A stretch of 64,000 nt of DNA from Gemella haemolysans ATCC 10379 (GCF_000173915.1 NZ_ACDZ02000014.1:434001-498000); one strand, 5' to 3'. Counted from the first letter of the stretch, positions 1-9,179 are shown. Notes: generated by a model not told the origin, from the letters alone. Made by a program: numbers and translations.

Positions 1-828
1 ATTAATGATAGTTTAGAAGAGAGAAAAGCTGAATTAGCTAAGGCTGCATTAGAGTTGAAATTAGCTAGTGAGGACATTGATGTTACTCTACCTAGTAAAA
101 AAGTTGAATTAGGTGGAATTAACCCATTAAATAAAATTATTGAAGAGATTGAAGAAATTTTTATTTCTATGGGATATTCAGTTGCTGAAGGACCTGAAGT
201 AGAAACTGACAAGTTTAACTTTGAGATGTTAAACTTACCTAAAGATCACCCAGCTCGTGATATGCAAGATTCATTTTATATTACAAATGAATTATTAATG
301 AGAACACAAACATCACCTGTTCAAGCACGTGAAATGTTAAAAGCTAATGGAGAAGGACCTATCAAGATTATTTGTCCTGGTAAAGTATTCCGTCGTGATA
401 ATGACGATGCTACTCACTCTCACCAATTTACTCAAATTGAAGGATTAGTAGTAGATAAAAACATCACATTTAGTGATTTAAAAGGTACTTTAGAGCACTT
501 TATTAAAGCTGTATTCGGAGAAAATAAAAAAATCCGTCTACGTCCAAGCTTCTTCCCGTTCACTGAGCCTTCAGTAGAGGTTGATGTATCTTGGGGTAAT
601 GAAGATGATGAAGAAAACATTAAATGGCTTGAAATTTTAGGAGCTGGTATGGTTCACCCTAACGTTCTTAAAATGGCTGGTTTTGATCCAGAAGTATACT
701 CTGGATTCGCTTTTGGTATGGGGCCAGAACGTGTTGCGATGTTAAAATATGGAATTAGCGATATTAGAAGTTTCTACACAAATGATGTAAGATTCTTAAA
801 ACAATTCAATAGTGATAGAAACGATTAA
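1..828 (+). CDS. pheS: Phenylalanyl-tRNA synthetase alpha subunit, 5' truncated by window edge
   Basis: Catalytic subunit of the heterotetrameric class II enzyme that charges tRNA-Phe. The reading frame is open from base 1, so the first codons (roughly 70, judged from the usual length near 345 residues) lie outside the window. The visible part contains the end of the N-terminal helical region and the whole catalytic core: class II motif 2 ([14 protein letters not shown]), the [16 protein letters not shown] stretch, [10 protein letters not shown], and motif 3 ([15 protein letters not shown]). It ends 12 bases before pheT and is clearly cotranscribed with it. There is no sign of damage other than the edge. 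Confidence 0.97.
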   Translation: MNDSLEERKAELAKAALELKLASEDIDVTLPSKKVELGGINPLNKIIEEIEEIFISMGYSVAEGPEVETDKFNFEMLNLPKDHPARDMQDSFYITNELLMRTQTSPVQAREMLKANGEGPIKIICPGKVFRRDNDDATHSHQFTQIEGLVVDKNITFSDLKGTLEHFIKAVFGENKKIRLRPSFFPFTEPSVEVDVSWGNEDDEENIKWLEILGAGMVHPNVLKMAGFDPEVYSGFAFGMGPERVAMLKYGISDIRSFYTNDVRFLKQFNSDRND

Positions 829-840
829 TAGGAGGTAGTA

Positions 841-3234
841 ATGTTAGTAAGTTATAATTGGTTAAAACAATATACGAATGTTGAAGATAATGCAAATGCA
901 TTAGCTGAAAAAATCACACGTGGTGGTATTGAAGTTGAAGGTGTTGAATATTTAGCAGAAGAAATATCTAACGTTGTAGTTGGATATGTAGTATCTAAAG
1001 AAAAACACCCTGATGCTGAAAAATTAAATGTATGTCAAGTAAACGTTGGTGAAGAAGAAAATCTACAAATTGTTTGTGGTGCACCAAATGTTGATGCTGG
1101 ACAATATGTAATTGTTGCTAAAGTAGGAGCAAAATTACCAGGAATTAAAATTAAAAAAGCTAAACTTCGTGGTGTAGAATCACAAGGTATGATTTGTTCA
1201 TTAGCTGAATTAGGATTAAGTAAGAGTGTAGTGTCTAAAAATTATCAAGAAGGTATCTACGTATTTGAGACTGAGCAAGAGTTAGGTTCTGATGTTGTTG
1301 AAGTACTTGGTTTAAATGATTATATCTTAGATTTATCAATTACACCTAACAGAGCGGATGCATTAAGTATGCGTGGTCTTACTTATGAATTAGGAGCTTT
1401 ATACAATAACAAAGTTAACTTTAATGATGTAGAAAAAGAAGAAAAATACGAAGCTACTTCATTACAAGTTGCTATCGAAAGTGATTCTTGTAGAAACTAT
1501 GTAGGTCAAATAGTGAAAAATGTTGAAGTGAAATCTTCGCCACTATGGTTACAAACAAGACTTATGAATTCTGGAATTCGTCCGATTAACAACATTGTAG
1601 ATATTACAAACTACGTACTGTTAGAATTTGGTCAACCAATGCATGCATTCGATAAAGATTTAGTTGGAGATAAAATCGTAGTTCGTGATGCTAAAGAAGG
1701 TGAAGTTCTAGAAACTCTTGATGGAGAAGAGAGAAAATTACAAACAACTGATTTAGTAATTACTGATGGAACGCGCGCTATTGCTCTTGGAGGAGTAATG
1801 GGTGGTAAAAACACAGAAGTAAGTGAAGAAACTAAAAATATTATTTTAGAATCTGCATATTTTAATCCGACATCAGTTCGTCGTACTTCAGCTGCTCATG
1901 GGTTAAGAAGTGATTCTTCTGCAAGATTTGAAAAAGGTATTGATCCTAATATGCAAAAAGCAGCCCTTGCTCGTGCAGTAGAATTAATCTTAGAATTATG
2001 TCCAAATGCCGTAGTTGAAAGTTCAGTTGGAGTAGTTAATAAAGAAGAAGAGAAAGTTGTAGAAATTACTACTTCATATATTAACAACTACCTTGGAATT
2101 ACATTATCTACTGAAGAGATTGTAGCTATTTTAGAAGGATTAAGTTTTTCAGTAGAAGTAACAGGAGAAAACTTAGTAGTTAAAGTACCTACTAGAAGAC
2201 CTGATATCTCAATTAAACAAGACTTAGTTGAAGAAGTTATTAGAATTTATGGATATGATAATCTAGCTTCAACATTACCAAAATTCTCTAAAACTACTAA
2301 AGGTGGTTTAACTTATTCACAAAGAATGGTACGTGATCTGCGCGCAGTATACGCTAGCTTAGGATTTAACGATACTATTAACTATTCATTAGTATCTGAA
2401 GAAGAAGCTACGGAGTATACTTTAGAAGATCACCACAAAGTTAGATTATTAATGCCTATGACTGAAACTCACTCGACATTACGTCAAAGTTTAGTTCCAG
2501 GATTATTAAACACTGTTCAATATAACGTAGCTAGAAAACAAAAAGATCTAAAACTTCTTGAAATTGGACGTGTATTCTTCGGTAGTGGAGATGATAATAT
2601 CCAACCTAAAGAAACACTATACTTAAGTGCTGCGCTAACTGGAGAAGAAAGAGCGACTAAATGGCTTAAAGAAAGTAGCTCATTAGACTTCTTCGTGGCT
2701 AAAGGATACTTAGAAGTTGTTTTTAATTGTTTAGGCTTAGATGAAAAAGTTACATATAAAAAATCTAAACTTGAAGGTATGCACCCAGGACGTTTCGCTG
2801 AGGTATATTTAGGTGAAAAACGTATTGGATTTATTGGAGAAGTTCACCCTCAAGTTGCAGATAAACTTGGATTAAATACTACATATGTATTTGAAATTAA
2901 TTTAGATGAAGTTATTTCAGAAAGTAAAGTTAAACCTAAGTATGAAGAGGTAACTAAATATCCTGAAATTACAAGAGACATCGCTATGTTAGTTGATGTT
3001 AAAGATGAATATCAAAATATCTATAATGTAATTGAATCAGTAAATAGTAAATTAATTACTAAAGTTGAATTATTCGACTTATATGTAGGCGCTGAGTTAT
3101 TAGTTGGTAAGAAATCACTAGCTTTAACTATTACATATAGTGATAAACAAAAAACTTTAACAGATGAAGAAGTAACAGCGGTACATGATAAAGTACTTTC
3201 TGCGCTTACAGAGTACGGAGCTATAATTAGGTAG
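841..3234 (+). CDS. pheT: Phenylalanyl-tRNA synthetase beta subunit
   Basis: Structural and editing subunit of PheRS. The 797 residues match the usual bacterial length. An N-terminal OB-fold tRNA-binding domain covers about residues 40-150 (VVGYVVSKEKHPDAEKLNVC), followed by the B3/4 editing region, the B5 domain (around 400-480) and a C-terminal anticodon-binding FDX-ACB domain (YPEITRDIAMLVD onwards). An AGGAGG ribosome-binding site sits 7 bases before the ATG. It follows pheS by 12 bases, the standard pheST operon. The call is secure from the pairing and domain order. Confidence 0.97.
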   Translation: MLVSYNWLKQYTNVEDNANALAEKITRGGIEVEGVEYLAEEISNVVVGYVVSKEKHPDAEKLNVCQVNVGEEENLQIVCGAPNVDAGQYVIVAKVGAKLPGIKIKKAKLRGVESQGMICSLAELGLSKSVVSKNYQEGIYVFETEQELGSDVVEVLGLNDYILDLSITPNRADALSMRGLTYELGALYNNKVNFNDVEKEEKYEATSLQVAIESDSCRNYVGQIVKNVEVKSSPLWLQTRLMNSGIRPINNIVDITNYVLLEFGQPMHAFDKDLVGDKIVVRDAKEGEVLETLDGEERKLQTTDLVITDGTRAIALGGVMGGKNTEVSEETKNIILESAYFNPTSVRRTSAAHGLRSDSSARFEKGIDPNMQKAALARAVELILELCPNAVVESSVGVVNKEEEKVVEITTSYINNYLGITLSTEEIVAILEGLSFSVEVTGENLVVKVPTRRPDISIKQDLVEEVIRIYGYDNLASTLPKFSKTTKGGLTYSQRMVRDLRAVYASLGFNDTINYSLVSEEEATEYTLEDHHKVRLLMPMTETHSTLRQSLVPGLLNTVQYNVARKQKDLKLLEIGRVFFGSGDDNIQPKETLYLSAALTGEERATKWLKESSSLDFFVAKGYLEVVFNCLGLDEKVTYKKSKLEGMHPGRFAEVYLGEKRIGFIGEVHPQVADKLGLNTTYVFEINLDEVISESKVKPKYEEVTKYPEITRDIAMLVDVKDEYQNIYNVIESVNSKLITKVELFDLYVGAELLVGKKSLALTITYSDKQKTLTDEEVTAVHDKVLSALTEYGAIIR

Positions 3235-3241
3235 GTAGTCT

Positions 3242-3865
3242 ATGATTACACAAATAATATTATTTTGCGTTTTAGCATATGTAATTGGTTCGATACCTTT
3301 TGCATTAATAGTAGGGAAAGTATTTTACAATACAGATATTAGAACACTTGGAAGTGGAAATTTAGGTACAACAAATACTTTTAGATGTCTTGGAAAAAAG
3401 GCAGGAGTTACAGTATTTATATGTGATGTATCAAAAGGGATAATCGCTACATTTCTTCCAACATTGATGCTAGGAAGAGTAGACTTTTTATCAATATTTG
3501 GAGCATTTGCAATGATAGGTCATGTTTTTCCTATCTTCGCAAACTTCAAAGGCGGAAAAGCCGTAGCTACGGGTTCAGGAGTATTTATCTTCTTATATCC
3601 TATGTTAAGCTTGTTACTTTTAGCTATATTCTTCTCAACACTATTTTTAACAGGATATGTTTCATTAGGTAGCATACTTATTAGTTTAACTGCTATTGGG
3701 TACCTTAGCCTGTTTGAAACTGGATTTGATAAGTGGATTATGATAGTGATGTGTATTTTTGTTATTTATATGCACAAAAAGAATATACTGAGATTAATAA
3801 GTGGGACAGAAAATCAATCGAAATTAAAAATTGGAAAGGGAAAAAAGAATGACGAAAATCATTAG
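3242..3865 (+). CDS. plsY: Glycerol-3-phosphate acyltransferase PlsY
   Basis: Integral membrane enzyme that transfers the acyl group of acyl-phosphate to glycerol-3-phosphate, the first step of phospholipid synthesis. The 207-residue protein has several hydrophobic segments and the three PlsY motifs: GSIPFALIVGK near the N terminus followed by the GSGNLGTTNTFR motif, then GHVFPIFANFKGGKAVATG around residue 100. It starts 7 bases after pheT and its 3' end overlaps folD by 17 bases, suggesting translational coupling. The C terminus is rich in lysine and cytoplasmic. Family assignment is firm; placement next to pheT is not a functional link. Confidence 0.95.
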   Translation: MITQIILFCVLAYVIGSIPFALIVGKVFYNTDIRTLGSGNLGTTNTFRCLGKKAGVTVFICDVSKGIIATFLPTLMLGRVDFLSIFGAFAMIGHVFPIFANFKGGKAVATGSGVFIFLYPMLSLLLLAIFFSTLFLTGYVSLGSILISLTAIGYLSLFETGFDKWIMIVMCIFVIYMHKKNILRLISGTENQSKLKIGKGKKNDENH

Positions 3866-4700
3866 TGGAACACAACTTGCGAAAGAGTTAAGAGAAGAAA
3901 TTAAAAATGAAGCAGCTGCTTTAAGAGAAAAAGGTGTTGAACCTACACTTGCAGTTGTTTTAGTAGGAGATAATAAAGCATCAAGAAGTTATGTTAATTC
4001 TAAACATAAAGCGTGTATAGAAAATAATATAAATTCTATAAAAATTGAGTTACCAGAAGAAATCTCTACTGATGATTTATTAAATGAAATCGAAAAATTA
4101 AATAGTGATTATAAGGTTCACGGAATTTTAGTACAATTACCATTGCCAAAACACATAGATGCAGAAAAAGTTCTGAATGCTGTAACTCCATCAAAAGATG
4201 TAGATGGATTCCATCCTATAAATGTTGGAAAGTTAGTGATTGGAGAAGCTAAACTTATTCCTTGTACACCATTAGGGATTTTAGAAATGATAAAATCAAC
4301 TGGTGAGGAAATTTCCGGGAAACTTGCTCTAGTAATTGGAAGAAGTAATATTGTAGGTAAACCTATTTCGACTTTATTACTTCAAAATAATGCAACTGTA
4401 ATTACTGCTCATTCTAGAACTAAAGATTTAGAAGAGCTAATAGAGCAAGCTGATATTATTGTAAGCTGTGTAGGAGTTGCACATTTCCTAAGTGGAAAAG
4501 AAAAAGTAAAACCAACTTGTACGATTATTGATGTAGGTAATAACTACAAAGATGGTAAGTTAGTTGGAGATGTAAATCTTGATGAGTTTATGGAGAAAGT
4601 TGCTTATATTTCTCCTGTACCTGGAGGAGTAGGGCCTTTAACAATCACAATGTTAATGAGAAATACATTAACGGCTACTTATGATTTACTAGAAAAATAA
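3849..4700 (+). CDS. folD: Methylenetetrahydrofolate dehydrogenase / cyclohydrolase FolD
   Basis: Bifunctional enzyme that interconverts 5,10-methylene-, 5,10-methenyl- and 10-formyl-tetrahydrofolate with NADP, supplying formyl groups for purines and fMet-tRNA. All FolD signatures are present: YVNSKHKAC with the catalytic Tyr and Lys, DVDGFHPINVG, PCTPLG, GRSNIVGKP for the Rossmann fold, and PVPGGVGPLT. I chose the ATG at 3849, preceded by GGAAAGGG, giving 283 residues, the typical length; an upstream TTG in frame lies further inside plsY and is unlikely. The gene overlaps plsY by 17 bases. The fmt product at the far end of the window consumes its product. Confidence 0.96.
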   Translation: MTKIISGTQLAKELREEIKNEAAALREKGVEPTLAVVLVGDNKASRSYVNSKHKACIENNINSIKIELPEEISTDDLLNEIEKLNSDYKVHGILVQLPLPKHIDAEKVLNAVTPSKDVDGFHPINVGKLVIGEAKLIPCTPLGILEMIKSTGEEISGKLALVIGRSNIVGKPISTLLLQNNATVITAHSRTKDLEELIEQADIIVSCVGVAHFLSGKEKVKPTCTIIDVGNNYKDGKLVGDVNLDEFMEKVAYISPVPGGVGPLTITMLMRNTLTATYDLLEK

Positions 4701-4804
4701 TTTAAAGAAAATCTAGATATTATTTGAGCCTTTATTTAATTGAAATGTTTTTGATTTAATGATACAATAATATATTGTACAAGAATGCAATATATTTAAA
4801 GATA

Positions 4805-4833
4805 TAGACTTATAAATTATACTATGTTATAAT
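4805..4833 (+). promoter_or_regulatory. Likely sigma-A promoter for secE-nusG
   Basis: TAGACT (4805-4810) and TATAAT (4828-4833) are separated by 17 bases, about 50 bases upstream of secE. The -10 is perfect and the -35 matches four of six. The gap 4701-4881 also holds a 9-bp inverted repeat (AATATATTG ... CAATATATT) that might end folD transcripts, though it lacks a good T tract. Confidence 0.55.
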
Positions 4834-4881
4834 TTATAAAATGTAGAGAGTAAAGAAATTTATGTGGAGGATTGTTAATAA

Positions 4882-5055
4882 ATGATTAGATTCTTGAAAA
4901 ATGTAGCCACAGAAATGCGTAAAGTAAGTTGGCCAACTTTTAGTGAACTTGTTAGAAAAACACTAATTGTTATAGTTGTAGTTGGAATATTAATGTTATT
5001 TAGCTACGTAGTAGATTTAGGAATAACTGCTGGAATTAGACACTTCAGTAGATAA
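4882..5055 (+). CDS. secE: Preprotein translocase subunit SecE
   Basis: Short single-span SecE of the SecYEG protein-export channel. The 57-residue product begins MIRFLKNVATEMRKVSWPTF; the EMRKVSWPT amphipathic helix is the family hallmark. It is followed by one membrane segment of about 22 residues (LIVIVVVGILMLFSYVV). A TGGAGG ribosome-binding site lies 11 bases before the ATG. nusG follows after 11 bases, the near-universal secE-nusG arrangement. rpmG, which often precedes secE in Firmicutes, was not seen in the gap upstream. Confidence 0.95.
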   Translation: MIRFLKNVATEMRKVSWPTFSELVRKTLIVIVVVGILMLFSYVVDLGITAGIRHFSR

Positions 5056-5066
5056 GAGAGGTTATT

Positions 5067-5612
5067 ATGAGCGATACAGTAAGTAAAGAGTGGTATGTAA
5101 TACATACGTATTCTGGATATGAAAACAAAGTAAAAGATAATATTGAAAAAAGAGTTGAGTCTCTTGGTATGGAAGACAAAATTTTCAGAATCGTTGTTCC
5201 AGAAGAAAAAGAGACAATCTTAACTCCAACAGGAAAGAAAAAAGAAGTTAATAGAAAAACATTCCCTGGATATGTACTTGTTGAGTTAGTAATGACAGAT
5301 GATTCATGGTTTGTAGTTAGAAATACACCTGGTGTAACTGGATTTGTAGGATCACACGGTGGTGGTTCTAAACCTAGTCCATTATTACCAGAAGAAATTA
5401 ACTTTATTTTACAACAAATGGGTCTATCAAATGTTGTAGATATTGATATTGAAGTTGGAGATTATGTTCGTGTTATCTCTGGTCCATTCGTTGATATGGA
5501 AGGAAAAGTTGTAAACTTAGACTTACATAACTACAAAGCCGATGTTATGATTGAGCTTATGGGTAGAGAAACCAAAGTAGAACTTGAACTTTATAATATC
5601 GAAAAATTCTAA
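5067..5612 (+). CDS. nusG: Transcription elongation/termination factor NusG
   Basis: NusG binds the clamp of RNA polymerase and modulates pausing and termination. The 181-residue protein has an N-terminal NGN domain starting EWYVIHTYSGYENKV and a C-terminal KOW motif (GDYVRVISGPFVDMEGKVV, about residues 128-146). Length is typical of Bacilli. The RBS GAGAGG is 7 bases from the ATG. It is cotranscribed with secE. Confidence 0.97.
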   Translation: MSDTVSKEWYVIHTYSGYENKVKDNIEKRVESLGMEDKIFRIVVPEEKETILTPTGKKKEVNRKTFPGYVLVELVMTDDSWFVVRNTPGVTGFVGSHGGGSKPSPLLPEEINFILQQMGLSNVVDIDIEVGDYVRVISGPFVDMEGKVVNLDLHNYKADVMIELMGRETKVELELYNIEKF

Positions 5613-5649
5613 GAAAGGAAAAGCTATCTTAATGATAGTCGGATAGAAT

Positions 5650-6507
5650 GTGGAAAAGATTGCAATAATTATGGATTCAACTGCATATTTATCAGATGAT
5701 TTAAAGAAAGAATTAGATATTCGTACTGTTTATTTAAATCTAATTATTGATAATAATTCATATAAAGAAGTTATCGATATGCCACTTGATAAATATCATG
5801 AATACTTAAGAAATCCAAACAATTCCTTCCCTACGACTTCTCAACCTGCTATAGGTGAGGTTGTATCTTGCTTAGAAAAACTAAAAGAAGAAGGGTATAC
5901 TGATGTAATCGCTATTGCTCTTTCAAGTGGAATTAGTGGTACGTATACATCATATTCTGTAGCTGGTCTTATGGTTGATGGATTAAATGTTCATCCGTTC
6001 GACTCAGAAGTCTCTTGTAGACCTGAAGGATATTATGCGATTAAGGCAGCAAAACTAATTAAGGAAGGTAAAACTTCTAGTGAAATAATTTCAGCTTTAA
6101 ATGAGATGAAAAAAGTTTCTGATGCATACTTTATGGCTGATGATTTATCACACCTACAACGTAGTGGGCGTTTAAGTGGAGCACAAGCAGTAGTAGGAAG
6201 CTTACTTCAAGTTAAGCCGCTACTACATTTTGATGATAAGGTGATAGTACCTTTCCAAAAAATTCGTACATATAAAAAAGTTGTATCAAGAATGTATGAA
6301 TTGTTTGATGAATATTATAAACAACATGAAGGAGAGCACATCACTGTGTGTGTTCTGCATGTTGATGCATTAGACAAGGCTGAAGAAATTAAAAAATATG
6401 TTGAGGAAAATTATTCTAATGTAACTGTAGATGTTGACGGAATAAGTCCAGTTATCTCTACACACCTTGGATTAGGTGCAGTTGCAATTGGATGGACAAT
6501 TTTATAA
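5650..6507 (+). CDS. DegV family fatty-acid-binding protein (FakB-like)
   Basis: DegV/FakB proteins hold a fatty acid for the kinase FakA, which phosphorylates it for incorporation by PlsX/PlsY. The 285-residue protein has the typical N terminus (EKIAIIMDSTAYLSDDL), the TTSQPAIGE segment and the SSGISGTY lipid-binding loop near residue 97. The start is GTG at 5650. No good ribosome-binding site sits close to it: the nearest purine-rich run (GAAAGGAAA) is about 30 bases upstream, with a short inverted repeat (CTATC-TTAAT-GATAG) between. The partner FakA is not in the window, so which fatty acid it prefers cannot be told. Confidence 0.85.
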   Translation: MEKIAIIMDSTAYLSDDLKKELDIRTVYLNLIIDNNSYKEVIDMPLDKYHEYLRNPNNSFPTTSQPAIGEVVSCLEKLKEEGYTDVIAIALSSGISGTYTSYSVAGLMVDGLNVHPFDSEVSCRPEGYYAIKAAKLIKEGKTSSEIISALNEMKKVSDAYFMADDLSHLQRSGRLSGAQAVVGSLLQVKPLLHFDDKVIVPFQKIRTYKKVVSRMYELFDEYYKQHEGEHITVCVLHVDALDKAEEIKKYVEENYSNVTVDVDGISPVISTHLGLGAVAIGWTIL

Positions 6508-6532
6508 TAAATAAATTTTAAGAGGTGGAAAT

Positions 6533-6916
6533 ATGGTACAAACAATGGCACATACTTGCTACCGTGTAGCAGATTTAAAAGAATCAGTTAAATTTTATAC
6601 TGAAGCATTCGACTTTGTAGTAAGTCGTGAAAGAGATTTTCCTGAGTACAAGTTTACATTAGTATACTTAACTTTACCAGGTTCAAACTATGAGTTAGAA
6701 TTAACTTATAACTACGATCACGGTGCATATGAACTTGGAGATGGATATGGACACATAGCTATTTCTGTAGAAGATTTAGAAGCACTACATGAAAAACACA
6801 AAGCGGCAGGGTATGATGTAACAGACCTTAAAGGTTTACCAGGATTCCCGCCAGGTTACTACTTCATTAAAGATCCAGATGGTTACAAAATTGAAGTAAT
6901 TCGTACTAAAATATAG
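6533..6916 (+). CDS. gloA: Glyoxalase I-type VOC family protein (lactoylglutathione lyase-like)
   Basis: Vicinal-oxygen-chelate protein of 127 residues, the length of bacterial glyoxalase I. The four metal ligands expected for a GloA-type enzyme can be placed at His7, Glu56, His74 and Glu121 (in AHTCYRV, YELELTY, YGHIAISV and DGYKIEVI). Such enzymes isomerise the methylglyoxal-thiol hemithioacetal to the lactoyl thioester. An AGAGGTGG site precedes the ATG. It stands alone between degV and the rimP promoter. Whether the thiol partner is glutathione or another low-molecular thiol cannot be read from the sequence, so a different VOC activity remains possible. Confidence 0.82.
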   Translation: MVQTMAHTCYRVADLKESVKFYTEAFDFVVSRERDFPEYKFTLVYLTLPGSNYELELTYNYDHGAYELGDGYGHIAISVEDLEALHEKHKAAGYDVTDLKGLPGFPPGYYFIKDPDGYKIEVIRTKI

Positions 6917-6923
6917 TTATCAT

Positions 6924-6952
6924 TTGATTTATTTATAATCATATGATATAAT
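6924..6952 (+). promoter_or_regulatory. Promoter of the rimP-nusA-infB operon
   Basis: TTGATT (6924-6929), 17-base spacer, TATAAT (6947-6952), with TG one base before the -10 (extended -10). The predicted transcript would have a leader of about 90 bases before rimP. Confidence 0.75.
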
Positions 6953-6958
6953 GTACAT

Positions 6959-7050
6959 ACATTGAAATAAATTACCGAAAGGGTGGTGAATTTTGAAAGG
7001 TTCTCCGCTCTTTTATATTGCAATAAAAACTTAAGAAAGAGGTGTACTGT
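6959..7050 (+). promoter_or_regulatory. 5' leader of rimP operon with a candidate hairpin
   Basis: The roughly 90-base leader contains GTGGTGAA ... TTCTCCGC (about 6983-7012), which can pair over eight positions with one U-U mismatch and one G-U. There is no T tract after it, so it is not a terminator. A role in operon control is only a guess. Confidence 0.3.
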
Positions 7051-7515
7051 ATGAGTATTGTAGAAAAAGTTAAAGCAATAGCAACAAAACAAGCAGAAAA
7101 TACGGAATTTTCTCTTTATGATGTAGAATACGTAAAAGAAGGAACTGAGTATTTCTTACGTATTTACTTCGATAAAGATGGTGGACTTACACTTGATGAT
7201 TGTGTATTATTAAGTGAAAAACTAGCAGAAGAACTTGACAAAGAAGATTTCATTAGTGATAAATACTATTTAGAGGTTTCTTCTCCAGGAATCGAAAGAG
7301 ACTTAAGAGACTTAGAAGAAGTAACTAATTCTGTTGGGAAACATGTTTATATTAAAACATATGAAAAAATTGATAATCAAAAAGAATTTTATGGTGATAT
7401 CCTAGCTGTTGAAGGTGAAGAAATTACCGTAGAATACAAAGATAAAGCGAGAGTTAAAAAATCAACAATTAACTATAGTAAAATCGCTAAAATTAGATTA
7501 GCTGTTAAATTTTAA
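7051..7515 (+). CDS. rimP: Ribosome maturation factor RimP
   Basis: RimP assists late assembly of the 30S subunit. The 154-residue protein has the RimP N domain (VEYVKEGTEYFLRIYFDKDGG, then SPGIERDL) and a small SH3-like C domain. The ATG at 7051 is preferred to an in-frame GTG at 7042 because AGAGG lies 8 bases before it. First gene of the rimP-nusA-rnpM-ylxQ-infB-rbfA operon, whose order is conserved across Firmicutes. Confidence 0.95.
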   Translation: MSIVEKVKAIATKQAENTEFSLYDVEYVKEGTEYFLRIYFDKDGGLTLDDCVLLSEKLAEELDKEDFISDKYYLEVSSPGIERDLRDLEEVTNSVGKHVYIKTYEKIDNQKEFYGDILAVEGEEITVEYKDKARVKKSTINYSKIAKIRLAVKF

Positions 7516-7535
7516 TTATTAAAGGAGAAAGAAAG

Positions 7536-8567
7536 ATGAGCAAGGATTTGCTTAAAGCTATAAAATTAATTGAACAAGAAAAAGGAATTGCAGAAGATAT
7601 TCTAGTAGAAGCTATTGAATTAGCTTTACTATCAGCTTACAAAAAGAATTTTAATGTTGCAAAAAATGTAAGAGTAGATTTTAATAGAACAACTGGTGAT
7701 TACAAATTTATTATTAGAAAAGATGTTGTTGAAGAAGTTTACGACGATAGAATTGAATTTGCTCTTGAAGATGCATTAAAAATTAATCCAGCATATGAAG
7801 TTGGAGACATTTATGAAGTAGTTGATTTACCAAGTGACTTTGGACGTGTTGGAGCGCAAGCTGCTAAGCAAGCTTTATTACAAAGACTTCGTGAAGCTGA
7901 AAAAGAAATCCTTTATAAAGAATATATCGAACATGAAGGTGAAATTCTTTCAGGTACAATAGATAGAATTGATTCTAGATATGTTTATGTTAAATTAGGT
8001 AAGATCGAAGCGATTTTAGGTGAGAATGAAAGAGTTAAAGGTGAAACTTATGTACCACAAACTCCAATTAAAGTTTACATCGCGAAAGTTGATAATCCAA
8101 CTCGTGGAAGTAAACCACACGTATTAGCTTCAAGATCACACCCTGAATTTATCAGAAGATTATTCGAAATTGAAGTACCAGAAATATACAGTGGTACTGT
8201 AGAAATTAAGAGTGTATCACGTGAAGCAGGTGAAAGAACTAAATTAGCTGTATATGCTGAAGATAAAAACATTGATCCTGTAGGTGCTTGTGTTGGTAAC
8301 AAAGGTGAACGTGTTAACCGTATCGTTGAAGAACTAAATGGTGAAAAAATTGATATCATTACTTGGGATGCTGATCCAGTTAAATTTATTACAAATGCAT
8401 TAGCCCCTGCTAAAGTAGAAGAAATCAACATAGATGAAGAAGAGAAAATTGCTAATGTTAAAGTTAAAGATGACCAACTTTCTTTAGCAATTGGTAAAAA
8501 AGGGCAAAACGTTCGTCTAGCTGCTAAATTAACAGGTTGGAAAATCGACATAAAAGCTGCAGAATAG
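7536..8567 (+). CDS. nusA: Transcription termination/antitermination factor NusA
   Basis: NusA binds RNA polymerase and RNA to modulate pausing, termination and rRNA antitermination. The 343-residue protein has the N-terminal polymerase-binding domain, an S1 domain (GEILSGTIDRIDSRYVYVKLG, about 132-152) and two KH domains (DPVGACVGNKGERVNRIV and LSLAIGKKGQNVRLAAKLTG). It lacks the acidic C-terminal repeats of enteric NusA, as is normal for Firmicutes. The RBS AAAGGAGA is well placed. Confidence 0.97.
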   Translation: MSKDLLKAIKLIEQEKGIAEDILVEAIELALLSAYKKNFNVAKNVRVDFNRTTGDYKFIIRKDVVEEVYDDRIEFALEDALKINPAYEVGDIYEVVDLPSDFGRVGAQAAKQALLQRLREAEKEILYKEYIEHEGEILSGTIDRIDSRYVYVKLGKIEAILGENERVKGETYVPQTPIKVYIAKVDNPTRGSKPHVLASRSHPEFIRRLFEIEVPEIYSGTVEIKSVSREAGERTKLAVYAEDKNIDPVGACVGNKGERVNRIVEELNGEKIDIITWDADPVKFITNALAPAKVEEINIDEEEKIANVKVKDDQLSLAIGKKGQNVRLAAKLTGWKIDIKAAE

Positions 8568-8580
8568 TGAGGTGTTGTTT

Positions 8581-8868
8581 GTGAAAAAAAGAAAAATACC
8601 AACAAGAAAATGTATATTAACAAACGAAATGTTCGCTAAAAAAGATTTATTAAGAATCGTTAAGAACAAAGAAGGAGAAATTTCTGTAGATCCTACTGGG
8701 AAAAAAGCAGGACGTGGAGCTTATGTAGTAGCTGATTTAGAAGTTATTAAAGCTGCACAAGAAAAGAAACAATTAGAGAAGTTTTTCTCTGCATCACCAG
8801 AAGTTATGGAGCCTATCTATAATGAGGTAATTAGATTAATCTATAGAAAGTCAATTCCACAAAAATAA
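8581..8868 (+). CDS. rnpM: RNase P modulator RnpM (YlxR family)
   Basis: Small basic RNA-binding protein of the YlxR (DUF448) family, recently described in Bacillus subtilis as a modulator of RNase P. The 95-residue product has the family core: KIPTRKCILTNE, the DLLRIVKN strand, and DPTGKKAGRGAYV with the conserved GRGAY. The start is GTG at 8581, 6 bases after GAGGTG; a GTG at 8572 in the same frame overlaps that ribosome-binding site and is less likely. The stop codon overlaps the ylxQ start (TAATG). The molecular role is known from the family, not shown here. Confidence 0.9.
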   Translation: MKKRKIPTRKCILTNEMFAKKDLLRIVKNKEGEISVDPTGKKAGRGAYVVADLEVIKAAQEKKQLEKFFSASPEVMEPIYNEVIRLIYRKSIPQK

Positions 8869-9179
8869 TGATAAAAGCATATAATTTATTAGGTTTAATG
8901 CAAAGAGCAGGTAAACTTATTACAGGTGAAGATTTAATCACAAAAAATTTAAAAAATAATAAAATCAAATTGTTAGTTATTGCAGAAGATTGCGGTATCA
9001 ATACGAAAAAAAAATTAACAGACAAGGCTAATTTTTATAATGTAAAATGTATCGAATTTTCTACGATTGAAAATATAAGTATCGCGATTGGAAGAGATAA
9101 TCGTGTTGCTGTAGGAATAACTGATGATGGATTTATAAAAAAATTCAAACAATTATTAGAAGAAGGAGGAAAACAGTAA
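8868..9179 (+). CDS. ylxQ: L7Ae-family RNA-binding protein YlxQ
   Basis: A 103-residue member of the ribosomal L7Ae/L30e/Gadd45 family that binds kink-turn RNA. The family signature is visible in [31 protein letters not shown] and the [10 protein letters not shown] end. It overlaps rnpM by one base and infB by one base, so all three are probably translationally coupled. In vivo targets of YlxQ are not established. Confidence 0.9.
   Translation: MIKAYNLLGLMQRAGKLITGEDLITKNLKNNKIKLLVIAEDCGINTKKKLTDKANFYNVKCIEFSTIENISIAIGRDNRVAVGITDDGFIKKFKQLLEEGGKQ

Noticed and set aside
8075-8623. 182-codon minus-strand frame over nusA and rnpM
   Set aside because: Serine/leucine-rich shadow of highly conserved plus-strand genes.
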